Source: Variovorax boronicumulans
GTDB taxonomy: Bacteria > Pseudomonadota > Gammaproteobacteria > Burkholderiales > Burkholderiaceae_C
DNA length: 64,000 nucleotides
NCBI RefSeq assembly: GCF_019352895.1
Contig: NZ_JAAAFX010000009.1
Location: forward strand, 1,272,672 to 1,336,671
Reading direction: 5' to 3'
In this document: positions 25,089 through 36,435 of the stretch, piece after piece
Layout of the letters: the number at the start of each line of letters is the position of its first letter
How positions within the stretch are numbered: the stretch's first letter is position 1
Position numbers and translations under genes: made by a program
The notes under the pieces: model-generated
The model's input: the letters and a program-made list of their open reading frames with translations, nothing else
Told to the model about the DNA's origin: nothing
Databases searched by the model: none

Positions 25089-26240
25089 TCAGATGGCTTG
25101 GACATTCCACTGGCCGGCGTGCTCGACGAGCTCGCGGTCGCAATGGAATTCGTCGATTTCGCTGTCGTGGCCCGGCAGCACGCAGACCACGGTTTCGCCC
25201 TTCGCGCGCAGCGCCGCGATGGCCGCGCGCAGCCCCGTCGCATCGCTCCATGGGGCACGGATGGCCGCGCGCAAGGGCCGCGTCGGCAGCACGCCGACCA
25301 GCTCTCGCAGGTCGAGGCTGAAGCCGACCGCCGGCCGGTTGCGCCCGAAGACCGCACCGACCTCGTCGTAGCGGCCGCCGCGCACCAGCGCATCGGCCGC
25401 GCCGTCGACGTAGATGCCGAAGCGCATGCCGCTGTAGTAGGCATAGCCGCGCAGGTCTGACAGGTCGAAGCTGATCTGCGCGCCCTCGAGGCGCTGCCCC
25501 AGCTGCCGCAGATCGGCCAGCGCGGCGCGCACTTCCGGGCTCGCCGGCAGCACGCGGGCCGCCTCGTCGAGCACGGTGGCGTCGCCGTAGAGCTGGACCA
25601 GCGCCAGCAGGCCTTCGCGGGCCGCCAGGGGAAAGTCGCGCGTGAGTGCGCGCAGTTCGCTCGCGTCCTTGGCGACCAGCGCCGCATGCACGCGGCTCAG
25701 CGCGGCCGCGTCGGCCGGCACACCGGCGAACAGCGAGCGCACGATGCGCGCATCGGCCAGGTCGACGATCGCACCCTGCGACAGGCCCGATGCGCGCAGG
25801 CAGTCGAGCGCGAGCAGCAGCACCTCGGTGTCGGCTTCGAGCCCGGCGTGGCCGTAGATCTCGGCACCGAACTGCAGCGGCTCACGCGTGGCGTGGGGCC
25901 GGTCGGGTCGGGTGTGGACCACCGGGCCGCAGTAGCACAGCCGCGTCACGCTCTGCCGGTTGAGCAGGTGCGCGTCGATGCGCGCGACCTGCGGCGTGGT
26001 GTCCGCGCGCAGGCCCATGGTGCGGCCCGACAGCTGGTCGACCAGCTTGAAGGTTTGAAGGTCGAGCGCCTCTCCCGTGCCGGACAGCAGGGATTCGAGG
26101 TGCTCGAGCAACGGCGGCATCACCAGCTCGTAGCCATAGCCACGGGCGGTGTCGAGCAGTTCGCGTCGAAGTTCTTCGATGTGGCGCGCCTCGGAGGGCA
26201 GCACATCGGCAATGTGATCCGGGAGGACCCAAGCGGACAT
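25089..26240 (-). CDS. hisZ: ATP phosphoribosyltransferase regulatory subunit HisZ
   Basis: A HisS-like protein without aminoacylation activity that activates the short-form HisG in histidine biosynthesis. The start VLPDHIADVLPSEARHIEEL and the class II motifs (LRADTTPQVARI, YYSGMRFGIYVDGAADALVRGGRYDEVG) are conserved, while the HisRS anticodon-binding domain is absent; length 383 residues fits. Its presence implies a short HisG elsewhere in the genome. It sits between the hflC cluster and purA, as in other betaproteobacteria. Confidence 0.93.
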   Translation of the reverse strand: MSAWVLPDHIADVLPSEARHIEELRRELLDTARGYGYELVMPPLLEHLESLLSGTGEALDLQTFKLVDQLSGRTMGLRADTTPQVARIDAHLLNRQSVTRLCYCGPVVHTRPDRPHATREPLQFGAEIYGHAGLEADTEVLLLALDCLRASGLSQGAIVDLADARIVRSLFAGVPADAAALSRVHAALVAKDASELRALTRDFPLAAREGLLALVQLYGDATVLDEAARVLPASPEVRAALADLRQLGQRLEGAQISFDLSDLRGYAYYSGMRFGIYVDGAADALVRGGRYDEVGAVFGRNRPAVGFSLDLRELVGVLPTRPLRAAIRAPWSDATGLRAAIAALRAKGETVVCVLPGHDSEIDEFHCDRELVEHAGQWNVQAI

Positions 26241-26335
26241 GGGGGATCGGGCTCGTGGTTAAACAGGGATTCTACCGGCCCGCGCGAGCCCCTCGGCCGC
26301 GGGCATCGCCGCGGCGGTGGGCGCAGCGCGCAAAT

Positions 26336-26524
26336 TCAGGCCAGAAGCCAGAGAAGAAGCAGGCCGAGCAGGATGCTGCAGAGGCCGAAGAAACGCAGTT
26401 GGCCGTCGCGCAGCTGCATCAGCTGGCCGAAGCCGCGCCGCCAGCCGCCCGGCGACACGAAGGGCAGCAGCCCTTCGATCACCAGCACGAGCGCGAGCGC
26501 ACTCCAGAAGACGTCGGCGCTCAC
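26336..26524 (-). CDS. DUF2065 (YjeT-like) small inner-membrane protein
   Basis: A 62-residue protein with two membrane segments: residues about 6-24 (ALALVLVIEGLLPFVSPGGW) and 44-61 (FFGLCSILLGLLLLWLL). The EGLLPFVSPGGWRR turn is the DUF2065 hallmark. In E. coli the homologue yjeT follows hflC, and here too it comes 11 bases after hflC. Function unknown; a link to HflKC is suggested by position only. Confidence 0.88.
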   Translation of the reverse strand: MSADVFWSALALVLVIEGLLPFVSPGGWRRGFGQLMQLRDGQLRFFGLCSILLGLLLLWLLA

Positions 26525-26535
26525 GGGCGGGCGCC

Positions 26536-27429
26536 TCAGCGCGAGCTGGGGGTGCCCGGGCTGCGCAGCGCCTTGAAGAAGTCCGAGGACGCGGGGTCGA
26601 CCACCAGCACGTCGCTCTTCTTGTTGAAGCTCTGCTTGTAGGCGTCGAGGCTGCGATAGAACTGTGCGAACTGCGGATCGCGGCCGAAGGCCTCGCTGTA
26701 CGAAGACGCAGCCTGGGCATCGCCCTCGCCCTTGATCTTCTGCGCATCGCGGTAGGCGTTGGCCACGGTCACTTCACGCTGGCGATCGGCATCGGCACGG
26801 ATCTTTTCGCCCTCGGCGAAGCCGGTGGAACGCAGCTCGTTGGCCACGCGCTTGCGCTCGGCCTCCATGCGGCGGTAGACCGATTCGGTGATCGCTTCCA
26901 CGTAGTCCACGCGGGTGATGCGCACGTCGATGATGTCCACGCCCCAGGGCTTCTCGCCCTTGACCACGGCCAGCACCTCGCGCTGCACGTCGGCCATCAG
27001 CTGCTCGCGGCGCACCGAAATCAGGTCGCGCACGGTGCGCTTGTTGACGTTTTCCTGGAACGCGTTGCGCACCACGCGGTTGAGTTGCACGGCGCCGGCG
27101 TTCTCGTCGAGGCCCACATTGCGGATGTACTCCGAAGGGTTGCTCACGCGCCAGCGCACGTACCAGTCGATCACCACGCGCTGCTTCTCGGCCGTCAGCA
27201 TGGGCTCGGCCTCGAGGCTGGACAGGGTCAGCAGCCGCTTGTCGATGTACGACACGTTCTGGAACGGCGGCGGCATCTTGAAGTTGAGGCCGGGCTCGGT
27301 GATCACGTTCTTGATCTGGCCGAGCTGGTAGACCACGCCGAACTGGCGCTGGTCGACCACGAAGAGCGTCGAGCTCAGCAGCGCGAGCGCCACCAGGACC
27401 GTCGATGCGATGAATCCGATTCTGTTCAT
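26536..27429 (-). CDS. hflC: Protease modulator HflC
   Basis: One half of the HflK-HflC complex that encloses the FtsH protease at the inner membrane. The N-terminal membrane anchor (residues about 5-23) is followed by the SPFH/band-7 domain: VVDQRQFGVVYQLGQIKNVI, VIDWYVRWRV, and the RMEAERKRVANELRSTGFAEGEKIRADADRQ coiled coil in pieces. 297 residues, as expected. It follows hflK by 16 bases. Confidence 0.95.
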   Translation of the reverse strand: MNRIGFIASTVLVALALLSSTLFVVDQRQFGVVYQLGQIKNVITEPGLNFKMPPPFQNVSYIDKRLLTLSSLEAEPMLTAEKQRVVIDWYVRWRVSNPSEYIRNVGLDENAGAVQLNRVVRNAFQENVNKRTVRDLISVRREQLMADVQREVLAVVKGEKPWGVDIIDVRITRVDYVEAITESVYRRMEAERKRVANELRSTGFAEGEKIRADADRQREVTVANAYRDAQKIKGEGDAQAASSYSEAFGRDPQFAQFYRSLDAYKQSFNKKSDVLVVDPASSDFFKALRSPGTPSSR

Positions 27430-27445
27430 GTTCTTGTTCTCCCGC

Positions 27446-28816
27446 TCAGCGTCCGTCGCGATCGCGCGTGCGGCCGTCGCGCACCCGCGCATCGTTGTTG
27501 ATCGGTGCGACCGGAATCACCGAAGACTGGGTCGGCGCCGTGCCGGCCACGTTCGGGCTGGCACCGTCGGCAGGCGCACCGGCCGTGTTGGCACCGGTCA
27601 TCTGCATCAGCTTGTCCAGCGGCAGGTACAGCAGGTTGGAGCCCGACTTGGAGTCGACCAGCACCTTGGTGGTGTTGGTGTAGATCTGCTGCATGGCGTC
27701 GGTGTACATGCGGTCGCGGGTGACCTGCGGCGCCTTCTGGTATTCGGCCAGCACCGCGCTGAAGCGGCCGGCATCACCCTGGGCCTGTGCCACGATGCGT
27801 GCCTTGTAGGCTTCGGATTCTTCCTTCAGGCGCGATGCCGTACCCGTAGCGCGTGGCACCACGTCGTTGGCATAGGCCTGGGCCTCGTTCTTGGCGCGCT
27901 CGCGCTCCTGGCCGGCCTTGAGCACGTCGTCGAAGGCCGCCTGCACCTGCTCGGGCGGACGCACGCCGCCCTGCTGCAAGTTGATGTTGACGACTTCCAC
28001 GCCCACCTTGTAGCGGTCGAGGATGGTCTGCATCAGCGCGCGCACGCGCGGGGCGATCTGGTCGCGCTCCTCGGCGAGTGCCGCGTCCATCTTCATCTTG
28101 CCGACGACTTCGCGCACCGCGGTCTCGGCGACCTGCACCACCGTGTCGGCGGGCGCCTTGCTCTCGTAGAGGTAGGCGCGCGCATCGCTCAGGCGGTACT
28201 GCACGGCGAACTTGATCTCGACGATGTTCTCGTCCTCGGTCAGCATGGCGGATTCGCGCAGGCCGGTGGAGCGCACGATGCTGTCGCGGCCCACGTCGGT
28301 CGAGCGGATCTGCGTGACCACCACCAGCTCATGGCGCTGAATCGGGTACGGCAGGCGCCAGTTGAAGCCGGCGCCGACGGTCGTCTTGTAGCGGCCGAAC
28401 TGGGTGATGACGGCCTGCTGGCCTTCGTTCACGATGAAGAAGCCGGTGCCCAGCCAGATCAGCACGGCCACGCCGGCGATCAGGCCGATGCCATAGCCGG
28501 CGTTCTTCATGTCGGGCTTGAAGCCATTGCCACCGCCGCCGTTGCCGGTCGGCCGGTTGCCGTTGCCGCCGCCCTTGCCGCCGAACAGGCCGCCGAGCTT
28601 GCGGTTGAAATCGCGCCAGAGTTCATCGAGGTCCGGCGGTCCCTGGTTGGGACCCTGGCCTCGCGGGCGATTGTTGTTCCCTGGCGGCGGGTCGGCGTCG
28701 GGGCGTTGGCCGCTCGGGCGCTCGCCGTTCGACGACGGCTCGTCACCTCGTCCCCATCGACCATCGTTCAGGTTGAACATGCCCTGAAAACGGTTCCACA
28801 CTGGCTTTGCATTCAT
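27446..28816 (-). CDS. hflK: FtsH protease activity modulator HflK
   Basis: Partner of HflC in the FtsH-regulating membrane complex. A 456-residue protein with a long Gly/Pro/Asn-rich cytoplasmic N-terminus (about residues 18-102), a membrane segment (GIGLIAGVAVLIWLGTGFFI) and the SPFH domain beginning VNEGQQAVITQFGRYKTTV. LQQGGVRPPEQVQAAFDDV and the coiled coil ERAKNEAQAYANDVVPRA are typical. An internal ATG at 28780 (MFNLNDGRWG) is an alternative start. Confidence 0.95.
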   Translation of the reverse strand: MNAKPVWNRFQGMFNLNDGRWGRGDEPSSNGERPSGQRPDADPPPGNNNRPRGQGPNQGPPDLDELWRDFNRKLGGLFGGKGGGNGNRPTGNGGGGNGFKPDMKNAGYGIGLIAGVAVLIWLGTGFFIVNEGQQAVITQFGRYKTTVGAGFNWRLPYPIQRHELVVVTQIRSTDVGRDSIVRSTGLRESAMLTEDENIVEIKFAVQYRLSDARAYLYESKAPADTVVQVAETAVREVVGKMKMDAALAEERDQIAPRVRALMQTILDRYKVGVEVVNINLQQGGVRPPEQVQAAFDDVLKAGQERERAKNEAQAYANDVVPRATGTASRLKEESEAYKARIVAQAQGDAGRFSAVLAEYQKAPQVTRDRMYTDAMQQIYTNTTKVLVDSKSGSNLLYLPLDKLMQMTGANTAGAPADGASPNVAGTAPTQSSVIPVAPINNDARVRDGRTRDRDGR

Positions 28817-28854
28817 TCGATTCGTTCTCTCGTCAGTGAGGGGATTGTGCCCAA

Positions 28855-30024
<1,170 letters not shown>

Positions 30025-30083
30025 GCGGAATGGGGCGTTGCGAAAAAAAGCGCAGCGGACGGAGCCCGCCGCGCGAGTGCCGG

Positions 30084-30329
30084 TCAGGCAGCGGCGTCGT
30101 CGTTCTCGGCAGCCGAGAAATTGACCGCGCGGCCAGGCACGATGGTGGAGATGGCGTGCTTGTAGACCATTTGCGTCACAGTGTTACGCAGAAGCACGAC
30201 ATATTGATCGAAAGACTCGATCTGACCCTGAAGCTTGATGCCGTTGACCAAATAGATGGAAACCGGCACATGCTCCCGACGCAAAGTGTTCAGGAACGGG
30301 TCTTGCAAAAGTTGCCCTTTGTTGCTCAC
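30084..30329 (-). CDS. hfq: RNA chaperone Hfq
   Basis: Sm-like hexameric RNA chaperone that pairs small RNAs with mRNAs. The start is the GTG at 30329, giving MSNKGQLLQDPFLNTLRREH, the nearly universal Hfq N-terminus, with GGAG six bases upstream; an in-frame TTG at 30347 would add six residues without support. Sm1 (VSIYLVNGIKLQGQIESFDQ) and Sm2 (QMVYKHAISTIVP) are intact. The tail is short (81 residues in all) and acidic. Confidence 0.97.
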   Translation of the reverse strand: MSNKGQLLQDPFLNTLRREHVPVSIYLVNGIKLQGQIESFDQYVVLLRNTVTQMVYKHAISTIVPGRAVNFSAAENDDAAA

Positions 30330-30508
30330 GATATTCTCCGTGTTCAAGGAAGAGTTATAGGAAAGAGAACCTTAACACAGGGTTTCTGCGCTGCAGCAAC
30401 AAAGCCCAAAGCCATCTCAAAAATAACGGCTCTTTAAAAGGGGAACTTTGCTTGCAACGGCGGCTCAACGGAGGCGTTCAACCTGCAAACGCCCCGCCCT
30501 GCCCCGTG

Positions 30509-31849
30509 CTATTTATCCTTGTCGGCGTAAGGATTGGTCGAGGTCTTGAACTCGATGCGCATGGGCGTGCCGACCAGGTCGAATTCCTTGCGGAAGCGGC
30601 CCTCGAGAAAGCGCTTGTACGAATCGGTCACGTGTTCGAGCGAATTGCCGTGGATCACGATCACCGGCGGGTTCATGCCGCCCTGGTGCGCATAGCGCAG
30701 CTTGGGTCGGAACATGCCGGCGCGCTGCGGCGACTGGAATTGCACCGACTCGAGCAGCAGGCGCGTGAGCACCGGCGTCGACATCTTGCGGGTCGCCGAT
30801 TTGTGCGCCTGCGCAATGGCCTGCCAGACCGGGCCGAGCCCCTGGCGCTTGATCGCCGAGATGAAATGCAGCGAGGCGAACTTGAGGAAGGGCAGACGGG
30901 TCTCGATCTGGCGCTGGATCTGCTCGCGCTGGTAGCTGTCGACCGCGTCCCACTTGTTGATGGCGATCACCACCGCACGTCCGCTTTCGAGGATGTAGCC
31001 CGCGATGTGCGCGTCCTGGTCGGTCACGCCCTGGGTGGCGTCGAGCAGCAGCAGCACGACGTTGGCCGACTCGATGGCCTGCAGCGTCTTGACCACCGAG
31101 AACTTCTCGATCGCCTCGAAGACCTTGCCCTTGCGGCGCAGGCCGGCGGTGTCGATCAGCTCGAAGTGCTGGCCGTTGCGCTCGAAGGGCACCGAGATGG
31201 CGTCGCGCGTGGTGCCCGGCATGTCGAAGGCGACCAGTCGCTCCTCGCCCAGCCAGGTGTTGATGAGCGTCGATTTGCCGACGTTGGGGCGTCCCGCCAC
31301 GGCCAGCTTGATGGGCTTGGCCTCGCCGTCTTCCACCTCGTCTTCGGGCTCCGGCAGGTTCAGCGGTTCGAGCGCCAGGTCGACCAGGTCACGAATGCCC
31401 TGCCCGTGCGCGGCGGACACGCCGTGCACGTCGCCCAGGCCCAGTTCGTAGAACTCGACCAGCTTGGTGCCGTCGTGCATGCCTTCGGCCTTGTTGGCCA
31501 CCAGCACGGTCGGCTTGCCGAGCCGGCGCAATTCCTTGGCGATCTCGTGGTCCTGGGCCGAGAGGCCTTCGCGGGCGTCCACGACAAACACCACCACATC
31601 GGCCTCGGCCACGGCCTGGCGCGTCTGCTTGGCCATCTCCTTGAAGATGCCGCTGCCCGCGTCGGGCTCGAAGCCGCCGGTATCGATCACGATGAACTCG
31701 TGCCGGCCCTGGCGGCCGTTGCCGTAATGGCGGTCGCGCGTCAGGCCGGCGAAGTCCGCCACGATCGCGTCACGCGTCTGCGTGAGGCGGTTGAAAAGGG
31801 TGGACTTGCCGACGTTGGGACGCCCGACCAGAGCGATGACCGGTTTCAT
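30509..31849 (-). CDS. der: Ribosome biogenesis GTPase Der (EngA)
   Basis: A 446-residue double GTPase needed for 50S assembly. The first G domain begins IALVGRPNVGKSTLFNRL and the second LAVAGRPNVGKSTLINTWLG; NKAEG and NKWDAVD are the two G4 motifs. The C-terminal KH-like domain includes MNPPVIVIHGNS. It lies 19 bases after bamB. A 160-base AT-rich gap separates it from hfq and probably contains the hfq promoter, though I cannot fix one box with certainty. Confidence 0.96.
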   Translation of the reverse strand: MKPVIALVGRPNVGKSTLFNRLTQTRDAIVADFAGLTRDRHYGNGRQGRHEFIVIDTGGFEPDAGSGIFKEMAKQTRQAVAEADVVVFVVDAREGLSAQDHEIAKELRRLGKPTVLVANKAEGMHDGTKLVEFYELGLGDVHGVSAAHGQGIRDLVDLALEPLNLPEPEDEVEDGEAKPIKLAVAGRPNVGKSTLINTWLGEERLVAFDMPGTTRDAISVPFERNGQHFELIDTAGLRRKGKVFEAIEKFSVVKTLQAIESANVVLLLLDATQGVTDQDAHIAGYILESGRAVVIAINKWDAVDSYQREQIQRQIETRLPFLKFASLHFISAIKRQGLGPVWQAIAQAHKSATRKMSTPVLTRLLLESVQFQSPQRAGMFRPKLRYAHQGGMNPPVIVIHGNSLEHVTDSYKRFLEGRFRKEFDLVGTPMRIEFKTSTNPYADKDK

Positions 31850-31868
31850 GGTCGAGCTTTCAATGGGT

Positions 31869-33011
31869 TTATTCCGGGCGATAGCCGAACACACCGCCAT
31901 TGCGGGTGACGACCACGACCGTGTTGCCGGCGAGAACCGGGGTCGCCACGATGGGCGAACCATCGGGCGTGAGACGGGTGAGCAGGGAGCCATCTTCGCG
32001 CGACACCAGCAGCAGCAGGCCGCTGTCGTCGCCGATGACCAGCGAACGGCCGACGGCCAGCGGCGCCGTCAGCGTGCGGTACTTGAGCAGGTCGCTGGAC
32101 CAGGCGCGTTCGCCATCGGTGCGGCGCCAAGCCACCACGCTGCCGTTGCTTTCGGTGCCGTAGACGAAGCGGTCGTCGCCGCTCAGGCCTTCGGCGCCCG
32201 AAGCAGGCTTGGTCCAGAGCAGGCCGCCGCGCGTGGTGTCGACGCAGCCGACGTTGGCGTAGTAGGCCCGCGCGCAGACGGTGTCGCCCACGCGGCTCAC
32301 GCTGCCGGTGAGGTCGACCAGTCGCTCGACGTCGTTGGTGCCGCGCGGTGCCGCGATCGGCGATTCCCAGCGCGACGAACCGTTGCTGGGGTTCAGGCCC
32401 GCCAGCCGTCCGCCCACGCCGGTGACCAGCGTGTCGCCCACGGCGATCAGCACGCCCGGCTTGCGCAGCACCAGGTTCTCGGCGGTGCGCGACTGCGACC
32501 AGAGGCGGCGACCGCTCTCGCCGTCCCAGGCGCTCACGGTGCGATCCGCGGTCTGCACGAAGACCCGGCGCCCGGCCACCAGGGGCGCGGTGTAGGCCTG
32601 CGCGGTCAGGCGCTGCTTCCACAGCACCTTGCCCGCCTGCAGCGCGACGAGTTCGTTGTCGCGGGTGATCACGGCGGCCGTGATGCCGTCGCTGCCGACA
32701 CCGGCAATCAGCGCCTTGCCGACGCTGGCGCGCCAGGCTTCCTGGCCCGAGCGCGCATCGATGGCCACCACCGTGCCGTCGGCACCGGCGAGGGTCACGG
32801 TGTCGCCGCTGACGTCGACCTGCAGGGAGAAGTCGGTCTTGGGCACCTTCACGGTCCAGGCCTGGCGCACGCCGAACAGCGCCGGGTCGGCGGCCAGGGC
32901 AGCGGGCTTGGGCTTGCCGGTGCCCGAGCAGGCCGCCAGCGCGGCGAACAGCACGGTTGCGGCCACCACGCGCAGGACGGGGTGAACAGACACAAAGCGA
33001 TGGGTAGTCAT
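31869..33011 (-). CDS. bamB: Outer-membrane assembly lipoprotein BamB
   Basis: Eight-bladed beta-propeller lipoprotein of the BAM complex. The signal peptide ends in lipobox LAAC (residues about 26-29, in LFAALAACSGTGKPK). PQQ-like propeller repeats are seen as ALIAGVGSDGITAAV, RVFVQTADRTVSAWD and similar blades ending in VVVVTRNGGVFGY. 380 residues. It lies between the yfgM-like gene and der, the standard proteobacterial order. Confidence 0.94.
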   Translation of the reverse strand: MTTHRFVSVHPVLRVVAATVLFAALAACSGTGKPKPAALAADPALFGVRQAWTVKVPKTDFSLQVDVSGDTVTLAGADGTVVAIDARSGQEAWRASVGKALIAGVGSDGITAAVITRDNELVALQAGKVLWKQRLTAQAYTAPLVAGRRVFVQTADRTVSAWDGESGRRLWSQSRTAENLVLRKPGVLIAVGDTLVTGVGGRLAGLNPSNGSSRWESPIAAPRGTNDVERLVDLTGSVSRVGDTVCARAYYANVGCVDTTRGGLLWTKPASGAEGLSGDDRFVYGTESNGSVVAWRRTDGERAWSSDLLKYRTLTAPLAVGRSLVIGDDSGLLLLVSREDGSLLTRLTPDGSPIVATPVLAGNTVVVVTRNGGVFGYRPE

Positions 33012-33021
33012 GGTGCGATGG

Positions 33022-33708
33022 TCACTGGGAAGTTTTGCCGGACGCGGCGGGAGCGGCCGTCAGGGTTTTCGGATCGACGCCCACGGCGTTGAGCTTGATC
33101 TCGACCAGGCGGCGGTAATCGTTGCGCGCGTCGAACGCAGCCCAGGCCTTCTGGTATTGGGCCTTGGCTTCGTCGCGCTTGCCCTGCGCCAGGTAGACAT
33201 CGCCCTTGCGGTCGGCCACCAGCGGCTCGAATTCCTTGGGCACGGGCGCAGCCAGCTGCTGGAGTGCTTCGTCGTAGCCCTTGCTCTCGAGCAGTTCGGC
33301 GGCCAGTCGCAAGCGCGCGATCGCCTTGTAGCCCGGGTCGACGGCGTTGTCCGCCACCCACGCCAGCGCGGCCCGCGATGCCTCGGGCTTGGCCTTCTCG
33401 TTGAGCGTCTTGGCGGCCAGCAGGCCGGCCTGCTGTGCGTAGACGGTGCCCGCGAAGCGGCTCTTCATCTCGCCGAGCGCGCGCTCGATGCGATCGGCGT
33501 CGCCCGCCTGCGCACTGCGCTCGACTTCGTCATAGAGCGCCGAGGCCTGTGCGGCCTTGTTGCGCTGGAAGTAGTTCCAGCCGTTCCAGGCCACGAACGC
33601 ACCGGCGACGAGCAGCACGATCCAGGTGATCAGCGTGCCGTAGGTGTTCCAGAAATGCTTGAGCTGGTCGAGCTGTTCCTGTTCTTCGAGATCGAGATGG
33701 GTTGCCAT
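33022..33708 (-). CDS. yfgM: YfgM-family tetratricopeptide membrane protein
   Basis: A 228-residue protein with a cytoplasmic N-terminus (MATHLDLEEQEQLDQLKHFW), one membrane segment (ITWIVLLVAGAFVAWNGW) and a periplasmic TPR-like domain. YfgM binds the SecYEG translocon with PpiD and helps periplasmic chaperone traffic. LKHFWNTYGTLITW is the family signature. The gene is placed between hisS and bamB as in E. coli. Confidence 0.92.
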   Translation of the reverse strand: MATHLDLEEQEQLDQLKHFWNTYGTLITWIVLLVAGAFVAWNGWNYFQRNKAAQASALYDEVERSAQAGDADRIERALGEMKSRFAGTVYAQQAGLLAAKTLNEKAKPEASRAALAWVADNAVDPGYKAIARLRLAAELLESKGYDEALQQLAAPVPKEFEPLVADRKGDVYLAQGKRDEAKAQYQKAWAAFDARNDYRRLVEIKLNAVGVDPKTLTAAPAASGKTSQ

Positions 33709-33735
33709 GCGCTGTCAGTAAGTTGAAGGACCCCG

Positions 33736-33769
33736 GGACTCGACGGGTCGAGTCCGCCCTCGAGAGGGC
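33736..33769. repeat. Two tandem palindromes between hisS and yfgM
   Basis: GGACTCGAC/GTCGAGTCC (33736-33755) is a perfect 9-bp inverted repeat with two bases between the arms. It is followed immediately by GCCCTC/GAGGGC (33756-33769) with a GA spacer. There is no T-run on either strand, so this is not a standard terminator. The second palindrome resembles hairpin 2 of the intergenic repeats at 23652 and 39394. Confidence 0.6.
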
Positions 33770-33799
33770 CGGGATGTTTGGGAACGGACCGGCGTTTCC

Positions 33800-35104
33800 C
33801 TAGGGAGCCGGGGATTGTAGGGTGGTGGCCCAGGCACGCACGTCGGCCAGAGGCCGCGCGGTCTGCGCGACGCTGGCGTCGCGCAAGGCCTTGAGAGTCA
33901 CTTCGCCGCGTGCGAGTTCATCGGCACCGAAGATCAGTGCGTAGGTGGCGCCGCTGCCGTCGGCCTTCTTCATCTGCGACTTGAAGCTCGCCAGTCCCTC
34001 GGCGGTCGCGCCGTGCATCTGCACGCGCACGCCCGCCTCGCGCAGCTGCTGCAAGGTGCGCAGCACCACCGGCATCGAGCTCGCATCGGGCACGATCGCA
34101 TAGGCATCGGGCACCACGGCCGGGACTTCGGTGCCCTGCTCCTTGAGCAGGTCCAGCACGCGCTCGACGCCCATGGCCCAGCCCACGGCCGGCGCGGGCT
34201 TGCCGCCGATCTGGGCGATCAGGTCGTCATAGCGGCCGCCGGCGCACACGGTGCCCTGCGCACCCAGGCGATCGGTGACGAACTCGAACACCGTGAGGTT
34301 GTAGTAATCGAGGCCGCGCACCAGGCGCGGGTTGATGGTGAAGGCGATGTCGTTGGCCTTGAGGATGGCCTGCAGCCCCTCGAAATGCGCCAGCGATTCG
34401 GCACCCAGGAAGTCGATCAGCTTCGGCGCCGCTTCGACCACCTCCTTCATCGCGGGATTCTTGGTGTCGAGGATGCGCAGCGGATTGCTGTGCAGGCGGC
34501 GCTTGCCGTCTTCGTCGAGCTTGTCGGCGTGCTGCTCGAAGTGGGCGATCAGCTGGGCGCGATGCAGCGCGCGCTCGGCCGGCTGGCCCAGGCTGTTGAG
34601 TTCGAGCCGCACGTCGGTCAGGCCGATGGCCTTCCAGAGCGCGTTGGCCAGCAGGATCAGCTCGGCATCGACGTCCGGGCCGGCGAAGCCCAGGGCCTCG
34701 GCACCGATCTGGTGGAACTGGCGATAGCGCCCGCGCTGCGGCTTCTCGCGCCGGAACATCGGCCCGGTGTACCAGAGGCGCTTGGGGCCGTCGTAGAGCA
34801 TGTTGTGCTCGATCACGGCGCGCACCAGGCCGGCCGTGTTCTCGGGCCGCATGGCCAGATGCTCGGCCTGCCCGTGCTTGTCGGAGCGGTCCTCGAAGGC
34901 GTACATCTCCTTCTCGACGATGTCGGTGACCTCGCCGATGCCGCGCACGAACAGCGCCGTGTGCTCGAGGATCGGGGTGCGCACGTTGCGGTACGCGAAG
35001 CGGCCCATCAGCTCGCGCACCGTGGCTTCGAGCCACTCCCAGCGCGCCGACTCGGGCGGCAAGATGTCGTTCATGCCTTTGACGGCATTCAATTTTTCGG
35101 CCAT
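33800..35104 (-). CDS. hisS: Histidyl-tRNA synthetase
   Basis: Class II aminoacyl-tRNA synthetase, 434 residues. It starts MAEKLNAVKGMNDILPPESA. Motif 2 includes YTGPMFRREKPQRGRYRQFHQ, the His-specific LVRGLDYYNLTVFEFV follows, and motif 3 is AGGRYDDLIAQIGGKPAPAVGWAMGVER. The C-terminal anticodon-binding domain is present, in contrast to HisZ. It follows ispG by 17 bases. Confidence 0.97.
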   Translation of the reverse strand: MAEKLNAVKGMNDILPPESARWEWLEATVRELMGRFAYRNVRTPILEHTALFVRGIGEVTDIVEKEMYAFEDRSDKHGQAEHLAMRPENTAGLVRAVIEHNMLYDGPKRLWYTGPMFRREKPQRGRYRQFHQIGAEALGFAGPDVDAELILLANALWKAIGLTDVRLELNSLGQPAERALHRAQLIAHFEQHADKLDEDGKRRLHSNPLRILDTKNPAMKEVVEAAPKLIDFLGAESLAHFEGLQAILKANDIAFTINPRLVRGLDYYNLTVFEFVTDRLGAQGTVCAGGRYDDLIAQIGGKPAPAVGWAMGVERVLDLLKEQGTEVPAVVPDAYAIVPDASSMPVVLRTLQQLREAGVRVQMHGATAEGLASFKSQMKKADGSGATYALIFGADELARGEVTLKALRDASVAQTARPLADVRAWATTLQSPAP

Positions 35105-35121
35105 GGATCAGAGAAGGAAAT

Positions 35122-36431
<1,310 letters not shown>

Positions 36432-36435
<4 letters not shown>

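Noticed and set aside
30473..30493. Hairpin GGCGTT/AACGCC after der, considered as a terminator
   Set aside because: The stem is short, the loop is nine bases and no T-run follows on the minus strand.
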